From an uncultured Syntrophobacterales bacterium (lineage in GTDB: Bacteria; Desulfobacterota; Syntrophia; Syntrophales; UBA5619), in contig CAIYSL010000068.1 in the NCBI GenBank assembly GCA_903928915.1, forward strand, positions 145,005 through 209,004: a stretch of DNA of 64,000 nt, read 5' to 3'. Position numbers and translations under genes: made by a program. Numbering within the stretch: the first letter of the stretch is position 1; every line of letters begins with the position of its first letter. Under the pieces are notes generated by a model, which saw only the letters and a list, made by a program, of their open reading frames with translations, made no database searches and was not told where the DNA came from. Shown here in pieces: positions 1 to 8,976 of the stretch.

Positions 1-634
1 CTTCACGCTGGTGGACATCCTGTTCGGAGGAACGGGCAGGGACTCCTACAAGGTAGAAGGACGGGAGTTTACGGCCATCGAAAACAATCTGATCAAGCGG
101 GTTGTCCTGAGTGCCATGGGGGACATCGAGAAGGCATGGAAATCCGTTATCGAGCTGAAGGTGTCGTATCAGCGGGCGGAGGTGAATCCCCAGTTCGTCC
201 AGATCGTCCCCCCCACCGATATCGTCGTCGTGATCAATTTTGAAGTCGAAGTGGAATACACCACGGGCATTCTGTCGATCTGCATACCCTACGCGATGCT
301 GGAGCCGGTGCGGGAAAAACTGCACGCCGGATTCCAGAGCGAACAGATGGAGGTGGACCGGACCTGGATGAACCGCTTCCGCAAGGGGCTGATGCAGGCC
401 AAGGTCAATCTGGTCGTCGAGTTGGGAAGCGCGGAGATCAGCGGCAGCGACGTCGTCCAGCTGAAAAAGGGGGACGTGATCCCTCTGGAGCAGTACGCGC
501 GGGAGCCCCTGGCCATTTATGTGGAAGGGATCAGGAAATTCACCGGCTGTGCCGGGGTGTACCGCGGGAATCGCGCGATCCAGGTGGTGGGGATCACGAC
601 AGGAAAAGAGGGTGACGAATATGGAGCAGAATGA
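1..634 (+). CDS. fliM: flagellar motor switch protein FliM, 5'-truncated by the window edge
   Basis: The reading frame is open from base 2, so the true start lies before the window; about 210 C-terminal residues are seen. They contain the end of the CheC-like middle domain (a GREFTAIE motif near the left edge) and a C-terminal SpoA domain with the GDVIPL signature typical of FliM/FliN. FliM sits in the cytoplasmic C-ring, binds phosphorylated CheY and sets rotation direction. The gene overlaps fliN by 14 bases, and the order fliM-fliN-fliO-fliP-fliQ-fliR supports the call. Confidence 0.96.
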   Translation, partial: FTLVDILFGGTGRDSYKVEGREFTAIENNLIKRVVLSAMGDIEKAWKSVIELKVSYQRAEVNPQFVQIVPPTDIVVVINFEVEVEYTTGILSICIPYAMLEPVREKLHAGFQSEQMEVDRTWMNRFRKGLMQAKVNLVVELGSAEISGSDVVQLKKGDVIPLEQYAREPLAIYVEGIRKFTGCAGVYRGNRAIQVVGITTGKEGDEYGAE

Positions 635-1082
635 GATCGATGAATTGCTGAAGGGGACCAACCTCGAGGACCCGCCGGCCGCCGATGCGGGGGATGCGAA
701 TGCGGCCCTCGGCTGGGATGACGTGGCGCAGGAGCTGCGGGAATCCCAGAAGGGCGCCCCGCAGGTGGCGGTCAGCGCAGTCAATTTCCCGGAACTGCAG
801 CAGCGGGACAGCGGCAAGGGGGCGCTGGCGCTGGACTTCATCCTCGACATCCCGCTCACGCTGAACGTGGAACTGGGGAGGAGTCAGCTGTTGATCAATG
901 AGCTCCTCCAACTGGGGCAGGGTTCCGTTATCGAGCTCACCAAGCTGGCGGGAGAGCCGATGGATGTCTTCGTGAATCAGCGGCTGATCGCCCGGGGCGA
1001 GGTGGTCGTCGTCAACGAGAAATTCGGGGTCCGGTTGACCGATATCGTCTCCCCGTCGGAGCGGGTGGAAAAGCTGCGCTGA
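621..1082 (+). CDS. fliN: flagellar motor switch protein FliN
   Basis: This 153-residue protein has a short acidic N-terminus starting MEQNEIDELL, an Ala/Asp-rich linker, and a C-terminal SpoA domain from about residue 75 to the end (LNVELGRSQ, GSVIELTKLAGEPMDVFVN). The ATG at 621 lies inside the end of fliM, giving a 14-base overlap and probable translational coupling. An in-frame extension upstream to 519 exists but runs through fliM and gives non-FliN sequence, so it was rejected. FliN forms the lower C-ring with FliM and docks the export ATPase complex. Confidence 0.96.
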   Translation: MEQNEIDELLKGTNLEDPPAADAGDANAALGWDDVAQELRESQKGAPQVAVSAVNFPELQQRDSGKGALALDFILDIPLTLNVELGRSQLLINELLQLGQGSVIELTKLAGEPMDVFVNQRLIARGEVVVVNEKFGVRLTDIVSPSERVEKLR

Positions 1083-1157
1083 CCGGCAGAAGCGGATTCT
1101 TTTAAGGAACGACGGCTCGCCGCAGGGTGCTGCGGGGAGCTTCAATGCGAGCTACCC

Positions 1158-1559
1158 ATGAATGAAATCAGTTTTTTCCCTTCGTTTCTCAAGCTGATCT
1201 TTGCCCTGGCGATTGTGCTGGGGCTGATGGTCGCTGCGGTGTACCTGTTCAGGAAGTTCATGAATCCTTCCTCCGTCGGCCACCGGGACGGCTCCCTGAT
1301 CCAGGTCGTCTCCTCACGGTACATCGGCCCCAAAGCCAGCATCCTGCTGCTCGACGTTCTCGGGAAGGGGATCGTGGTGGGGCTGTCGAGCGGTCAGATG
1401 ACGCTCTTGGCGGCAATCGACGATCGGGAAGCGTTGGCACAGGTACAAACGCTCCGGCAGAATGCCCCCCCCGCTCCCGTCCTGTCGGATGTCCTGAAGC
1501 GGTACACCGAAAAGTTCGGCATCCTGCCCGGCGCGCAGAAAGGCGGACCGCGACGATGA
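1158..1559 (+). CDS. fliO: flagellar biosynthetic protein FliO
   Basis: A 133-residue protein with one N-terminal membrane segment (about residues 9-31, rich in Leu, Ile, Val and Ala), followed by a cytoplasmic domain with the FliO pattern of a basic stretch (RKFMNP) and a beta-rich region ([35 protein letters not shown]). FliO assists assembly of the FliP export-gate ring. It overlaps fliP by four bases (ATGA), and the position between fliN and fliP is the usual one. Confidence 0.92.
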   Translation: MNEISFFPSFLKLIFALAIVLGLMVAAVYLFRKFMNPSSVGHRDGSLIQVVSSRYIGPKASILLLDVLGKGIVVGLSSGQMTLLAAIDDREALAQVQTLRQNAPPAPVLSDVLKRYTEKFGILPGAQKGGPRR

Positions 1560-2335
1560 TGACCCGTTCGGAAAGAATCGCCTGCCTGCGCGTGGTGATC
1601 GGCTTGGCGCTTGCGGCACCCCTGGTCTGCGTCATCCCCGAGGCCCAGGCGGCGGCGCCTTCCTTCCCCAACATCACGCTGAGTATCGGCGGCGGCGGGG
1701 GGGGCGACAAAGTGTCCGTAGCCATGCAGCTGCTGTTCGCCCTGACGGTGCTGTCGCTGGCTCCTGCGATTCTGCTGATGCTGACCTCGTTTACGCGGAT
1801 CGTCATCGTCCTCTCCCTGCTGCGCCACGCCATCGGTACGCAGCAGATGCCTCCCAACCAGATCATCATCGGGTTGGCCCTGTTCCTGACGGTGTTCATC
1901 ATGACCCCGGTCTGGCAGACGATCAACCGGGATGCGCTTACCCCCTACTATGAAGATCAGATCAGCGGGGAAGAGGCCATGAGCCTGGCCGCCGCGCCGA
2001 TCAAGGCGTTCATGCTGAAGCAGACGCGGGAGAAGGACCTTGCCCTGTTCGTGAGGATCGCCAAGGAAAAACGTCCGGAGAAGGCGGAGGAGATCCCGCT
2101 GACCGTCGTGATACCCGCCTTTGTGATCAGCGAGTTGAAGACCGCTTTTCAGATCGGGTTTTTGCTGTACATGCCGTTTTTCATCATCGACATCGTCGTA
2201 TCGAGCATCCTGCTGTCGATGGGCATGATGATGCTCCCGCCGGTCATGATGAGCCTCCCGTTCAAACTGCTGCTGTTCGTACTGGTTGACGGATGGAATC
2301 TGATCGTCGGATCCCTGGTCCAGAGTTTTCACTGA
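1556..2335 (+). CDS. fliP: flagellar export-gate protein FliP
   Basis: A 259-residue protein with a cleavable-looking N-terminal signal (charged start, hydrophobic run ending at AQA near residue 32), as is usual for FliP. It then has membrane segments around residues 60-80 ([20 protein letters not shown]), 100-125 and near 190-250. The FliP/SctR family signature regions are visible ([14 protein letters not shown], and [20 protein letters not shown] near the C-terminus). FliP forms the core of the type III export gate with FliQ and FliR. The start overlaps fliO by four bases. Confidence 0.97.
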   Translation: MMTRSERIACLRVVIGLALAAPLVCVIPEAQAAAPSFPNITLSIGGGGGGDKVSVAMQLLFALTVLSLAPAILLMLTSFTRIVIVLSLLRHAIGTQQMPPNQIIIGLALFLTVFIMTPVWQTINRDALTPYYEDQISGEEAMSLAAAPIKAFMLKQTREKDLALFVRIAKEKRPEKAEEIPLTVVIPAFVISELKTAFQIGFLLYMPFFIIDIVVSSILLSMGMMMLPPVMMSLPFKLLLFVLVDGWNLIVGSLVQSFH

Positions 2336-2412
2336 ACCATCACCACCCCTCTCCCGGAGCGGCAGCGGATCCCTGCCCCGGGCGAGGTTTTTCCCGAAAG
2401 GAGTAAACGGGG

Positions 2413-2682
2413 ATGACAGCGGATTTCATCGTCGGAATCATGGCCGAAACCATCAAGGTCACCCTGCTGATATCCGCACCGGCCCTGCTGGTCGGGCTGG
2501 TGATCGGTGTGGTGGTGAGTCTGTTTCAGGCCATCACCCAGATTCAGGAGATGACGCTGGTGTTCGTGCCGAAGATCGTGGGGGTAATGATCACCGTAGT
2601 CATCTTCCTGCCGTGGATGATCAATCTTCTCGTGTCGTTCACCCACAACCTGTTCGCCAACATCCCCCTGTACATCCGGTAG
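2413..2682 (+). CDS. fliQ: flagellar export-gate protein FliQ
   Basis: An 89-residue protein, the usual family length, with two long hydrophobic helices (about residues 14-38 and 50-78) separated by the conserved SLFQAITQIQEMTL segment that marks FliQ/SctS. It is a small subunit of the export gate around FliP-FliR. A Shine-Dalgarno-like AAAGGAG lies upstream of the ATG. The 77-base gap from fliP carries a CCCCGGGC...CCCG inverted element that is echoed before fliR. Confidence 0.96.
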   Translation: MTADFIVGIMAETIKVTLLISAPALLVGLVIGVVVSLFQAITQIQEMTLVFVPKIVGVMITVVIFLPWMINLLVSFTHNLFANIPLYIR

Positions 2683-2798
2683 CGGTACCGCTGCGGCCCC
2701 GGGCGGGCTTTTCCCGGGTGCGGGGCGATGCGCGGCGCCTGTGCGGGTGCGGAGATTCTCCCGGAGGTCGAAAGCCGGCGGCGCCGGCCGAATGAACG

Positions 2799-3578
2799 AT
2801 GAATGTGCTCGGTATCACCCCTGAACAGGTACAGCTGTTTCTCTTCACGCTTCTTCGGGTGAGCGCTGTCCTGACAACCATGCCGATCGTGGGGAACACC
2901 ATCGTGCCGGCGCAGGTCAAAGGCGGACTCACACTGCTGATGACGATCGCGATCTTTCCCTTTGTGCAACACGATCTCACCTCCGTCGTGTACGATTTTC
3001 TGCCGCTGCTGCTGCGGATGGCGGCGGAGGTGTTTATCGGTATCGTGATCGGATTCACGGCCCGGTTCGTTTTCGCCGGCATCCAGTTTGCCGGGGACAT
3101 GATCGGATTCCAGATGGGGTTCTCGATCGCCAGTGTGTTCGATCCACTGACGAGCCAGCAGGTGTCGATCGTATCCGAATTCCAATTCATGCTGGTAATG
3201 ATCGTCTTTCTGTTCGTCGACGCCCATCATATCTTCCTTACCGCGCTGGTCGACAGCTTCCGGATCGTGCGTCTCCAGGACTTTCAGCCCGCGCAGGAAT
3301 TTTTCCGCGGTCTGGTGCTGCTGTCCGGGAATGTGTTCGTGATCGCGATCAAGATCAGCGCTCCGATCGTGGCGGTGCTGCTGTTCGTCAACGTGGGGCT
3401 GGGGGTCATCGCCCGCACGGTCCCCCAGATCAACGTGTTCATCATCGGGATTCCCCTGCAGATCGCCGTCGGGCTGATCTTCCTCGGGGTGACAGCTCCG
3501 ATTTTTGTGAAGGTGGTTGTCCTGCTGCTGCAGAAGCTGGCGGGCGATATCCATGGGTTACTGCGGATCGTGCACTAG
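2799..3578 (+). CDS. fliR: flagellar export-gate protein FliR
   Basis: A 259-residue polytopic membrane protein with about six hydrophobic segments and the family-typical start (QVQLFLFTLLRVSAVLTTMPI). Conserved FliR/SctT regions include the FAGIQFAGDMIGFQMGFSIASVFDP block near residues 90-112. FliR contributes to the inner-membrane export gate and interacts with FlhB. It follows fliQ after 116 bases and precedes flhB by 47 bases. Confidence 0.96.
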   Translation: MNVLGITPEQVQLFLFTLLRVSAVLTTMPIVGNTIVPAQVKGGLTLLMTIAIFPFVQHDLTSVVYDFLPLLLRMAAEVFIGIVIGFTARFVFAGIQFAGDMIGFQMGFSIASVFDPLTSQQVSIVSEFQFMLVMIVFLFVDAHHIFLTALVDSFRIVRLQDFQPAQEFFRGLVLLSGNVFVIAIKISAPIVAVLLFVNVGLGVIARTVPQINVFIIGIPLQIAVGLIFLGVTAPIFVKVVVLLLQKLAGDIHGLLRIVH

Positions 3579-3625
3579 GGAAGCGCCATTGCCGGAGCGA
3601 CTCGGCGGCAGAGGGGTAAGCCTCG

Positions 3626-4693
3626 ATGGCTGAAACAGACAACAAGACCGAACAAGCAACCCCCAAGCGCACGCAGGACGCGCGGAAGAAAGGGCAGGTC
3701 GCCAAGAGCCGCGAGGTACCTTCGGCGCTGATCATGATTGCCTGCCTCACCTATTTCTATTTCGGGACCGGAGAAATCGTCGGCCGGCTGATGGATATGA
3801 TGAAGGGCTCCCTCGCGGACCTCCATCGCAGCGAACTGGACGCCGATTCGATTCAATTGCTCGTGATGACGCTCCTGCTCAAGACCATGGCGATCGTCCT
3901 GCCGCTGCTGTTGACGCTGATGGCGGCCGGGGTGGTGGCGAATGTGATGCAGGTGGGCCTGCTGTTTTCCGCCGAGCCACTACAGCCCAAACTGTCGAAG
4001 ATCAGTCCATTCAGCGGCTTGAAGAACCTGTTTTCCCTCAAGTCGGTTGCCGAGCTGCTGAAGAGCCTGGCCAAGATATCCCTGGTCGGCGTCATCGCCT
4101 ATCTGACGATTCACGGTGAAGCGTACGAAATCCTTCCCCTGATGGAACAGAACCCCTGGGAGATCATGACGTACATCGGCCGTGTCTCCTTCAAGATCCT
4201 CTTCACCACCTGCTGGGTGCTGGTCGTGCTCGGACTCATGGATTATCTGTACCAGCACTGGGAGCACGGCCGCAGCCTGCGCATGACCAAGCAGGAACTG
4301 CGGGACGAGTTCAAGGATACGGAGGGCGATCCGCTGATCAAGTCAAGAATCAGACGCCTCCAGCGGGAAATGGCCATGCGGAGGATGATGGCCAAGGTAC
4401 CGACGGCCGACGTGGTGATCACCAACCCGACCCATTTTGCCGTGGCGCTTCGGTACGATCAAGAGCGGATGGCCGCCCCGGTCGTCGTCGCCAAGGGGGT
4501 GGACCTCGTGGCCCAGCGGATCAAGGAGATCGCCAAGAAAAACGGGGTTGCCGTCGTGGAGAACAAGCCGCTGGCACAGGTATTGTATAGAATGGTCGAT
4601 ATAATGGAGGCGATACCGGACAACCTCTACCAGGCCGTTGCCGAAGTCCTGGCCTATGTGTACCGGTTGAAGAGCAACCAGCCATTTCACTAG
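3626..4693 (+). CDS. flhB: flagellar export switch protein FlhB
   Basis: A 355-residue protein beginning with the typical charged tail (DKTEQATPKRTQDARKKGQV), then four membrane segments and a cytoplasmic domain. The autocleavage motif NPTH is at residues 267-270 (VVITNPTHFAVAL). FlhB switches export specificity from rod/hook to filament proteins after self-cleavage between Asn and Pro. The last 70 residues resemble the frameshifted paralogue at 15409-15700, which may be able to stand in for the cleaved C-terminal domain. Confidence 0.97.
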   Translation: MAETDNKTEQATPKRTQDARKKGQVAKSREVPSALIMIACLTYFYFGTGEIVGRLMDMMKGSLADLHRSELDADSIQLLVMTLLLKTMAIVLPLLLTLMAAGVVANVMQVGLLFSAEPLQPKLSKISPFSGLKNLFSLKSVAELLKSLAKISLVGVIAYLTIHGEAYEILPLMEQNPWEIMTYIGRVSFKILFTTCWVLVVLGLMDYLYQHWEHGRSLRMTKQELRDEFKDTEGDPLIKSRIRRLQREMAMRRMMAKVPTADVVITNPTHFAVALRYDQERMAAPVVVAKGVDLVAQRIKEIAKKNGVAVVENKPLAQVLYRMVDIMEAIPDNLYQAVAEVLAYVYRLKSNQPFH

Positions 4694-4708
4694 AGGAGAA
4701 CAGCAGCG

Positions 4709-6775
4709 ATGGGACAGGGACCGCAAGCCGCGCAAGGAGGGCTATTCCGCAACAGCAGCGCCATGATGGCCCTCGGCGTGATCGGCATTCTGCTGGTGAT
4801 GATGATCCCCCTGCCGCCCTTTATCCTGGACATCCTCCTGTCCTTCAGCATCGCCCTGTCGATCATCATCATGCTGATGTCCATGTACATTCTCAAACCG
4901 CTGGATTTTTCCGCTTTTCCCTCGGTTCTGCTGATCGTTACACTCATGCGCCTGTCGCTGAACGTGGCCTCGACGCGGCTCATCCTCCTCCACGGAAGCG
5001 AGGGCACCGGGGCTGCCGGCCAGGTGATCAAGGCCTTCGGCACCTTCGTGGTCGGCGGCAACTACGTCGTCGGCCTGATCGTGTTTGCCGTTCTGGTCCT
5101 GATAAATTTCGTGGTCATCACGAAAGGTTCTACCCGGGTCGCGGAGGTGTCGGCCCGCTTTACCCTGGATGCGATGCCGGGCAAACAGATGAGTATCGAC
5201 GCCGACTTGAATGCCGGTCTGATCAGCGACAAGGAGGCGCGGCTCAGGCGAAGCGAGATCGAACGCGAGGCCAACTTTTACGGCGCGATGGACGGCGCCA
5301 GCAAGTTCGTGCGCGGCGATGCCGTCGCCGGCATCATCATCGTGCTCGTCAACATCATCGGGGGGCTGATCATCGGCGTCGTCCAGCAGGGGATGGAGGT
5401 CACCCAGGCGGCAAAGACGTATATCCTTCTGACGGTGGGTGACGGCTTGGTGACGCAGGTACCGGCGCTGATCGTTTCGACTGCCGCCGGCATGCTGGTT
5501 ACGCGGACCACGTCGACGGCCGATTTGGGCCAGGATGTGCAGAAGCAGATCTTCACGCAGCCGCGCGCCATCGCGACTGCGTCGGCGCTCCTGTTCGTCT
5601 TTGCACTCATCCCCGGCATGCCGAAGGTATCCTTCGTCCTCGTCTCCGCGCTCATCGGGGTGCTGGCCTACAATGTGTTCCAGCGGACAAAGGTCAAGAC
5701 GGAAGAGGTGGAAGAACTCCCGGCCGCGCCGGTGGCGGAGACGGAGGAGAACTTGACCCCCCTGGATAAGATGGGGCTGGAGGTCGGGTACGGGTTGATA
5801 TCGCTCGTCGATGTCCAGCAGGGCGGGGAGCTGCTCCAGCGGATCAAGACGCTGCGCAAGCAGTTGGCTGCCGAGATGGGCTTTATCATTCCCTCGGTCC
5901 ATATCCGGGACAATCTGCAATTGAAACCCAACCGCTATGCCGTGTATCTGAAGGGGGTGGAAATCGCCTCGGGCGAGCTGATGATGGGGCATTACCTGGC
6001 CATCACCCATGATGACCAGGGGGGGAAGGTCATGGGGGTGAAAACCACCGAACCGGCCTTCGGATTACCGGCCGTTTGGGTTCCCGAGGCGCAAAAGGAG
6101 GATGCCCAGGCCAAGGGGTATGTCGTCGTCGATCCGGCAACGGTCATCACCACGCATCTGACGGAAGTGATCAAGGCCCAGGCCGATGAACTGCTGGGGC
6201 GGCAGGAGGTCCAGGCCCTGGTGGATAATCTGGCGCTGCATTACCCGAAGGTCGTCGAGGAACTGGTCCCGAAGGCGGTTTCGATCAGCATCCTGCAGCG
6301 TGTGTTGCAGCGTCTGCTCAGGGAACGGGTTTCGATCCGCGATCTGCTTGCGGTCCTGGAGACCCTGGCCGACTATGTGTCGATAACCCGGAATGTCGAT
6401 ATTCTGACGGGCTATGTCCGTCAGGCCCTCTCGCGGACCATCACCCGGCAGTATCAGGACCAGGAGGGGAACGTAAACGTCGTCATGCTGTCACCGAACA
6501 TCGAGGATACGATCAGTCAGTCGATTCAGCACACGGAACTCGAATCGTTCGTCTCTCCCGACCCGAACATGGTCAAGAAGCTGATCGGCAGCCTGCAGAG
6601 GCTGATCGCCAATTTTGAAGCGACCGGACTCAGCCCGGTGATCCTCTGTTCCCCGCTGGTGCGGTGCCACCTGCGGAAGATTCTGGAGAAATTCATCCCC
6701 AACGTGGTGGTCCTGGCGCACAACGAGATCACCCGGGACGTGAACATCAAATCATTCGGGGTCGTGGAGTTGTAA
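4709..6775 (+). CDS. flhA: flagellar export protein FlhA
   Basis: A 688-residue protein of normal family length. The N-terminal half has about eight membrane helices and the FHIPEP-family signature (LINFVVITKGSTRVAEVSARF, about residues 131-151). The C-terminal half is the soluble FlhA-C domain that binds chaperone-substrate complexes. FlhA forms the nonameric ring of the export gate and couples proton flow to export. The gene starts 15 bases after flhB and ends one base before flhF, so the genes are co-transcribed. Confidence 0.97.
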   Translation: MGQGPQAAQGGLFRNSSAMMALGVIGILLVMMIPLPPFILDILLSFSIALSIIIMLMSMYILKPLDFSAFPSVLLIVTLMRLSLNVASTRLILLHGSEGTGAAGQVIKAFGTFVVGGNYVVGLIVFAVLVLINFVVITKGSTRVAEVSARFTLDAMPGKQMSIDADLNAGLISDKEARLRRSEIEREANFYGAMDGASKFVRGDAVAGIIIVLVNIIGGLIIGVVQQGMEVTQAAKTYILLTVGDGLVTQVPALIVSTAAGMLVTRTTSTADLGQDVQKQIFTQPRAIATASALLFVFALIPGMPKVSFVLVSALIGVLAYNVFQRTKVKTEEVEELPAAPVAETEENLTPLDKMGLEVGYGLISLVDVQQGGELLQRIKTLRKQLAAEMGFIIPSVHIRDNLQLKPNRYAVYLKGVEIASGELMMGHYLAITHDDQGGKVMGVKTTEPAFGLPAVWVPEAQKEDAQAKGYVVVDPATVITTHLTEVIKAQADELLGRQEVQALVDNLALHYPKVVEELVPKAVSISILQRVLQRLLRERVSIRDLLAVLETLADYVSITRNVDILTGYVRQALSRTITRQYQDQEGNVNVVMLSPNIEDTISQSIQHTELESFVSPDPNMVKKLIGSLQRLIANFEATGLSPVILCSPLVRCHLRKILEKFIPNVVVLAHNEITRDVNIKSFGVVEL

Positions 6776-6776
6776 G

Positions 6777-7928
6777 ATGCAGGTAAAACGATACGAAGTG
6801 GCGACCATCCGAGAGGCATCGGCGATGATCAAGCACGATCTGGGTCCGGAAGCCGTCATCCTCTCCACCAAGAGAATCCAGGACGGGAAGGGGACCCGGG
6901 TCGAGGTGCTCGCCGGCAGGGACGACGGCCGGGCCGGCGGTTCGGCGGGCCGCCCGCCCGCGGAGCCGCCGGCGGCGGAGCCGGCAGGGGAGACGGGAAT
7001 CGGCGAGTTGACGCGGGAGATCGTTTCGCTGAAGGCAATGCTCCGGGAGATGAACGAAGCGGGGCGCAGCCGTGGCGAATGGGGCGAGTTCAGGGAGATG
7101 CTGGAGTCGCTGTTCGACATGTTCGGACTGCGCAAAGGCACCGATTCCCAGCACCCGCTGAATCAGGTGTACCGGCACTTGACGGCCTGCGGCATCTCGA
7201 AGGATCGGGCAGCGAATCTCGTTGCGGCCCTGCGGCGGGAGGGGGCGAAGGAGATCACCTCCTGTGAAGCGGGGCTGGCGAGGATCGAACAATGCATCTC
7301 GCAGCGGCTCGCCGCCTATACGCAGGCGGACAAGGGGAGGCGGATAAAGGCGTTCTTCGGACCGACCGGCGTCGGAAAGACGACCACCATCGCCAAACTC
7401 GCCTCTCTGTACGCTCTGGAGAAAAAGGTCGCGGTGGGGCTGGTCACGGTCGACACGTACCGGATTGCCGCGGTCGAGCAATTGAAGACCTATGCGCGCA
7501 TCATCGGGGTTCCCCTGGAGGTCGCGTCGGATAACGCGGGGCTGAAGAAGTCGCTGCAGCGTCTGGCGGCAAAGGATGTGATCTTCATCGACACCCCGGG
7601 GAAGAATTGTCGCGACGAGCGGTACCTCCAGGGCCTCAGGGAGTGTTTTGACCTCGACCTGCCGTTCGAGGCGAACCTGCTGCTCAGCCTGACGGCGAGC
7701 GAGGAGAGCCTGAAGGAGCTCGGGAAGCGGTTCGGCGCGCTTGCGTACGATCGGATCATCCTGACGAAGGTCGATGAGTGCCCCCGGGCAGGGGTTGTGT
7801 ACAACGTCATCGACCAGCTGGCAAAGCCGGTTTCCTACATGACCAACGGGCAGAACGTTCCGTTCGACATCGAGACGGCGTCGCCGGCGACGATGGCGCG
7901 GCTGATCGTGAGGAACGCGGTGCATTGA
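6777..7928 (+). CDS. flhF: flagellar GTPase FlhF
   Basis: A 383-residue SRP-type GTPase. The N-terminal B domain (MQVKRYEVATIREASAMIKHDLGPEA) is typical and is followed by an Ala/Gly/Pro-rich linker (about residues 50-75). The G domain has a P-loop GPTGVGKTTTIAKLA near residue 198, a VDTYRIAAVEQL motif and a DTPGK motif. The usual TKxD element is present (ILTKVDE). FlhF sets the site and number of flagella, usually polar, and works with FlhG encoded next. Only one base separates it from flhA. Confidence 0.96.
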   Translation: MQVKRYEVATIREASAMIKHDLGPEAVILSTKRIQDGKGTRVEVLAGRDDGRAGGSAGRPPAEPPAAEPAGETGIGELTREIVSLKAMLREMNEAGRSRGEWGEFREMLESLFDMFGLRKGTDSQHPLNQVYRHLTACGISKDRAANLVAALRREGAKEITSCEAGLARIEQCISQRLAAYTQADKGRRIKAFFGPTGVGKTTTIAKLASLYALEKKVAVGLVTVDTYRIAAVEQLKTYARIIGVPLEVASDNAGLKKSLQRLAAKDVIFIDTPGKNCRDERYLQGLRECFDLDLPFEANLLLSLTASEESLKELGKRFGALAYDRIILTKVDECPRAGVVYNVIDQLAKPVSYMTNGQNVPFDIETASPATMARLIVRNAVH

Positions 7929-7945
7929 ACGGGAAACGGGCAACG

Positions 7946-7976
7946 CGCTCCCCCGCAGGGGGGAGCGGCGGTTTTT
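7946..7976 (+). terminator. terminator-like hairpin between flhF and flhG
   Basis: A perfect 9-bp GC-rich stem (7946-7954 pairing with 7959-7967) with a GCAG loop is followed, after four bases, by five T residues. This resembles a rho-independent terminator inside the flhF-flhG gap of 130 bases. It could lower transcription of flhG and fliA relative to flhF; no new promoter was recognised after it. Confidence 0.55.
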
Positions 7977-8058
7977 CATCAGCGGGCTTGCGGTTCCTTC
8001 CGGCAGGGGGGATGGACGGGGAGCAGGGACAATCAGACCGGGTAGTGGGGGAGAGCAA

Positions 8059-8976
8059 TTGGATCAAGCTGTTGTGCTCAGGGCGATGACAAAGGGTGAA
8101 ACGCAATCGGCGTCGGCCGGAGAGGGCAGGGCGCTTCCGACCCCCGGGGAGGGGAAGAAGAGCCAAAATACGGTGCGCGTCATTTCCGTCACCAGCGGCA
8201 AGGGCGGTGTCGGCAAGACCAACATCACGATCAACCTGGCCTATCTGTTGAGCAAGATGAACAAGAAGATCCTGGTCGTGGATGCGGATATGGGGCTGGC
8301 CAACATCGATGTTGCCCTGGGGCTGACGCCCAAGGTAAATCTCTTCCACGTGCTCGACGGCAGGAAGAGCATGCAGGAGGCCATGATCGAGGGGCCGGGC
8401 GGGATCATGATCCTTCCCTCCGCCTCGGGGATCCAGGAGATGAGCGATCTTTCCAAGGGCCAAAAATTGACGCTGCTGGATGAATTGCGGAGCCTCAGCC
8501 GGGAGATGGATTTCCTGCTGATCGATACCGCGGCTGGCATCGCGGGCAATGTCATGTATTTCAACATGGCGGCCCAGGAGATCATCGTCGTGGCCTCATC
8601 GGAGCCGACCTCGTTGACGGACGCATACGCCATCATCAAGGTCCTCCATCAGAAGCACGCCAAGAACCGGTTTCGACTCATCGTGAATATGGCGCGGGAT
8701 CCGCAGGAGGGAAAAGAGGTATACCAGCGGCTCAATCAGGCCACGGACCGCTTTCTCAATCTGCATATCGAATATTTCGGGTACATCCTCCGTGACGAGC
8801 GATTGCCCGAGGCCGTGAAGCAGCAGAAGGCGTTCACTGCCCTGTATCCCCACTCCCCGGCGAGCAAATGCCTGGCCTCGCTGGCCGAGAAGCTGTGCCA
8901 CGAACAACCGGTGGGAGGGGATCCCGGAGGAATAGGGCTTTTCTGGGAGAGGATCATAGAGAAGAATTGTGGATAA
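8059..8976 (+). CDS. flhG: MinD-like ATPase FlhG (FleN/YlxH)
   Basis: A 305-residue ParA/MinD ATPase. The deviant Walker A motif is clear (VTSGKGGVGKTN, near residue 47), followed by VVDADMGLANIDV and the DTAAGI motif. A TTG start at 8059 is preferred because a G-rich Shine-Dalgarno (GTGGGGGAGAG) precedes it; an ATG at 8086 is the alternative. FlhG counteracts FlhF and, in polar flagellates, limits flagellar number, often by acting on the master activator. The end overlaps fliA by eight bases. Confidence 0.95.
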   Translation: MDQAVVLRAMTKGETQSASAGEGRALPTPGEGKKSQNTVRVISVTSGKGGVGKTNITINLAYLLSKMNKKILVVDADMGLANIDVALGLTPKVNLFHVLDGRKSMQEAMIEGPGGIMILPSASGIQEMSDLSKGQKLTLLDELRSLSREMDFLLIDTAAGIAGNVMYFNMAAQEIIVVASSEPTSLTDAYAIIKVLHQKHAKNRFRLIVNMARDPQEGKEVYQRLNQATDRFLNLHIEYFGYILRDERLPEAVKQQKAFTALYPHSPASKCLASLAEKLCHEQPVGGDPGGIGLFWERIIEKNCG

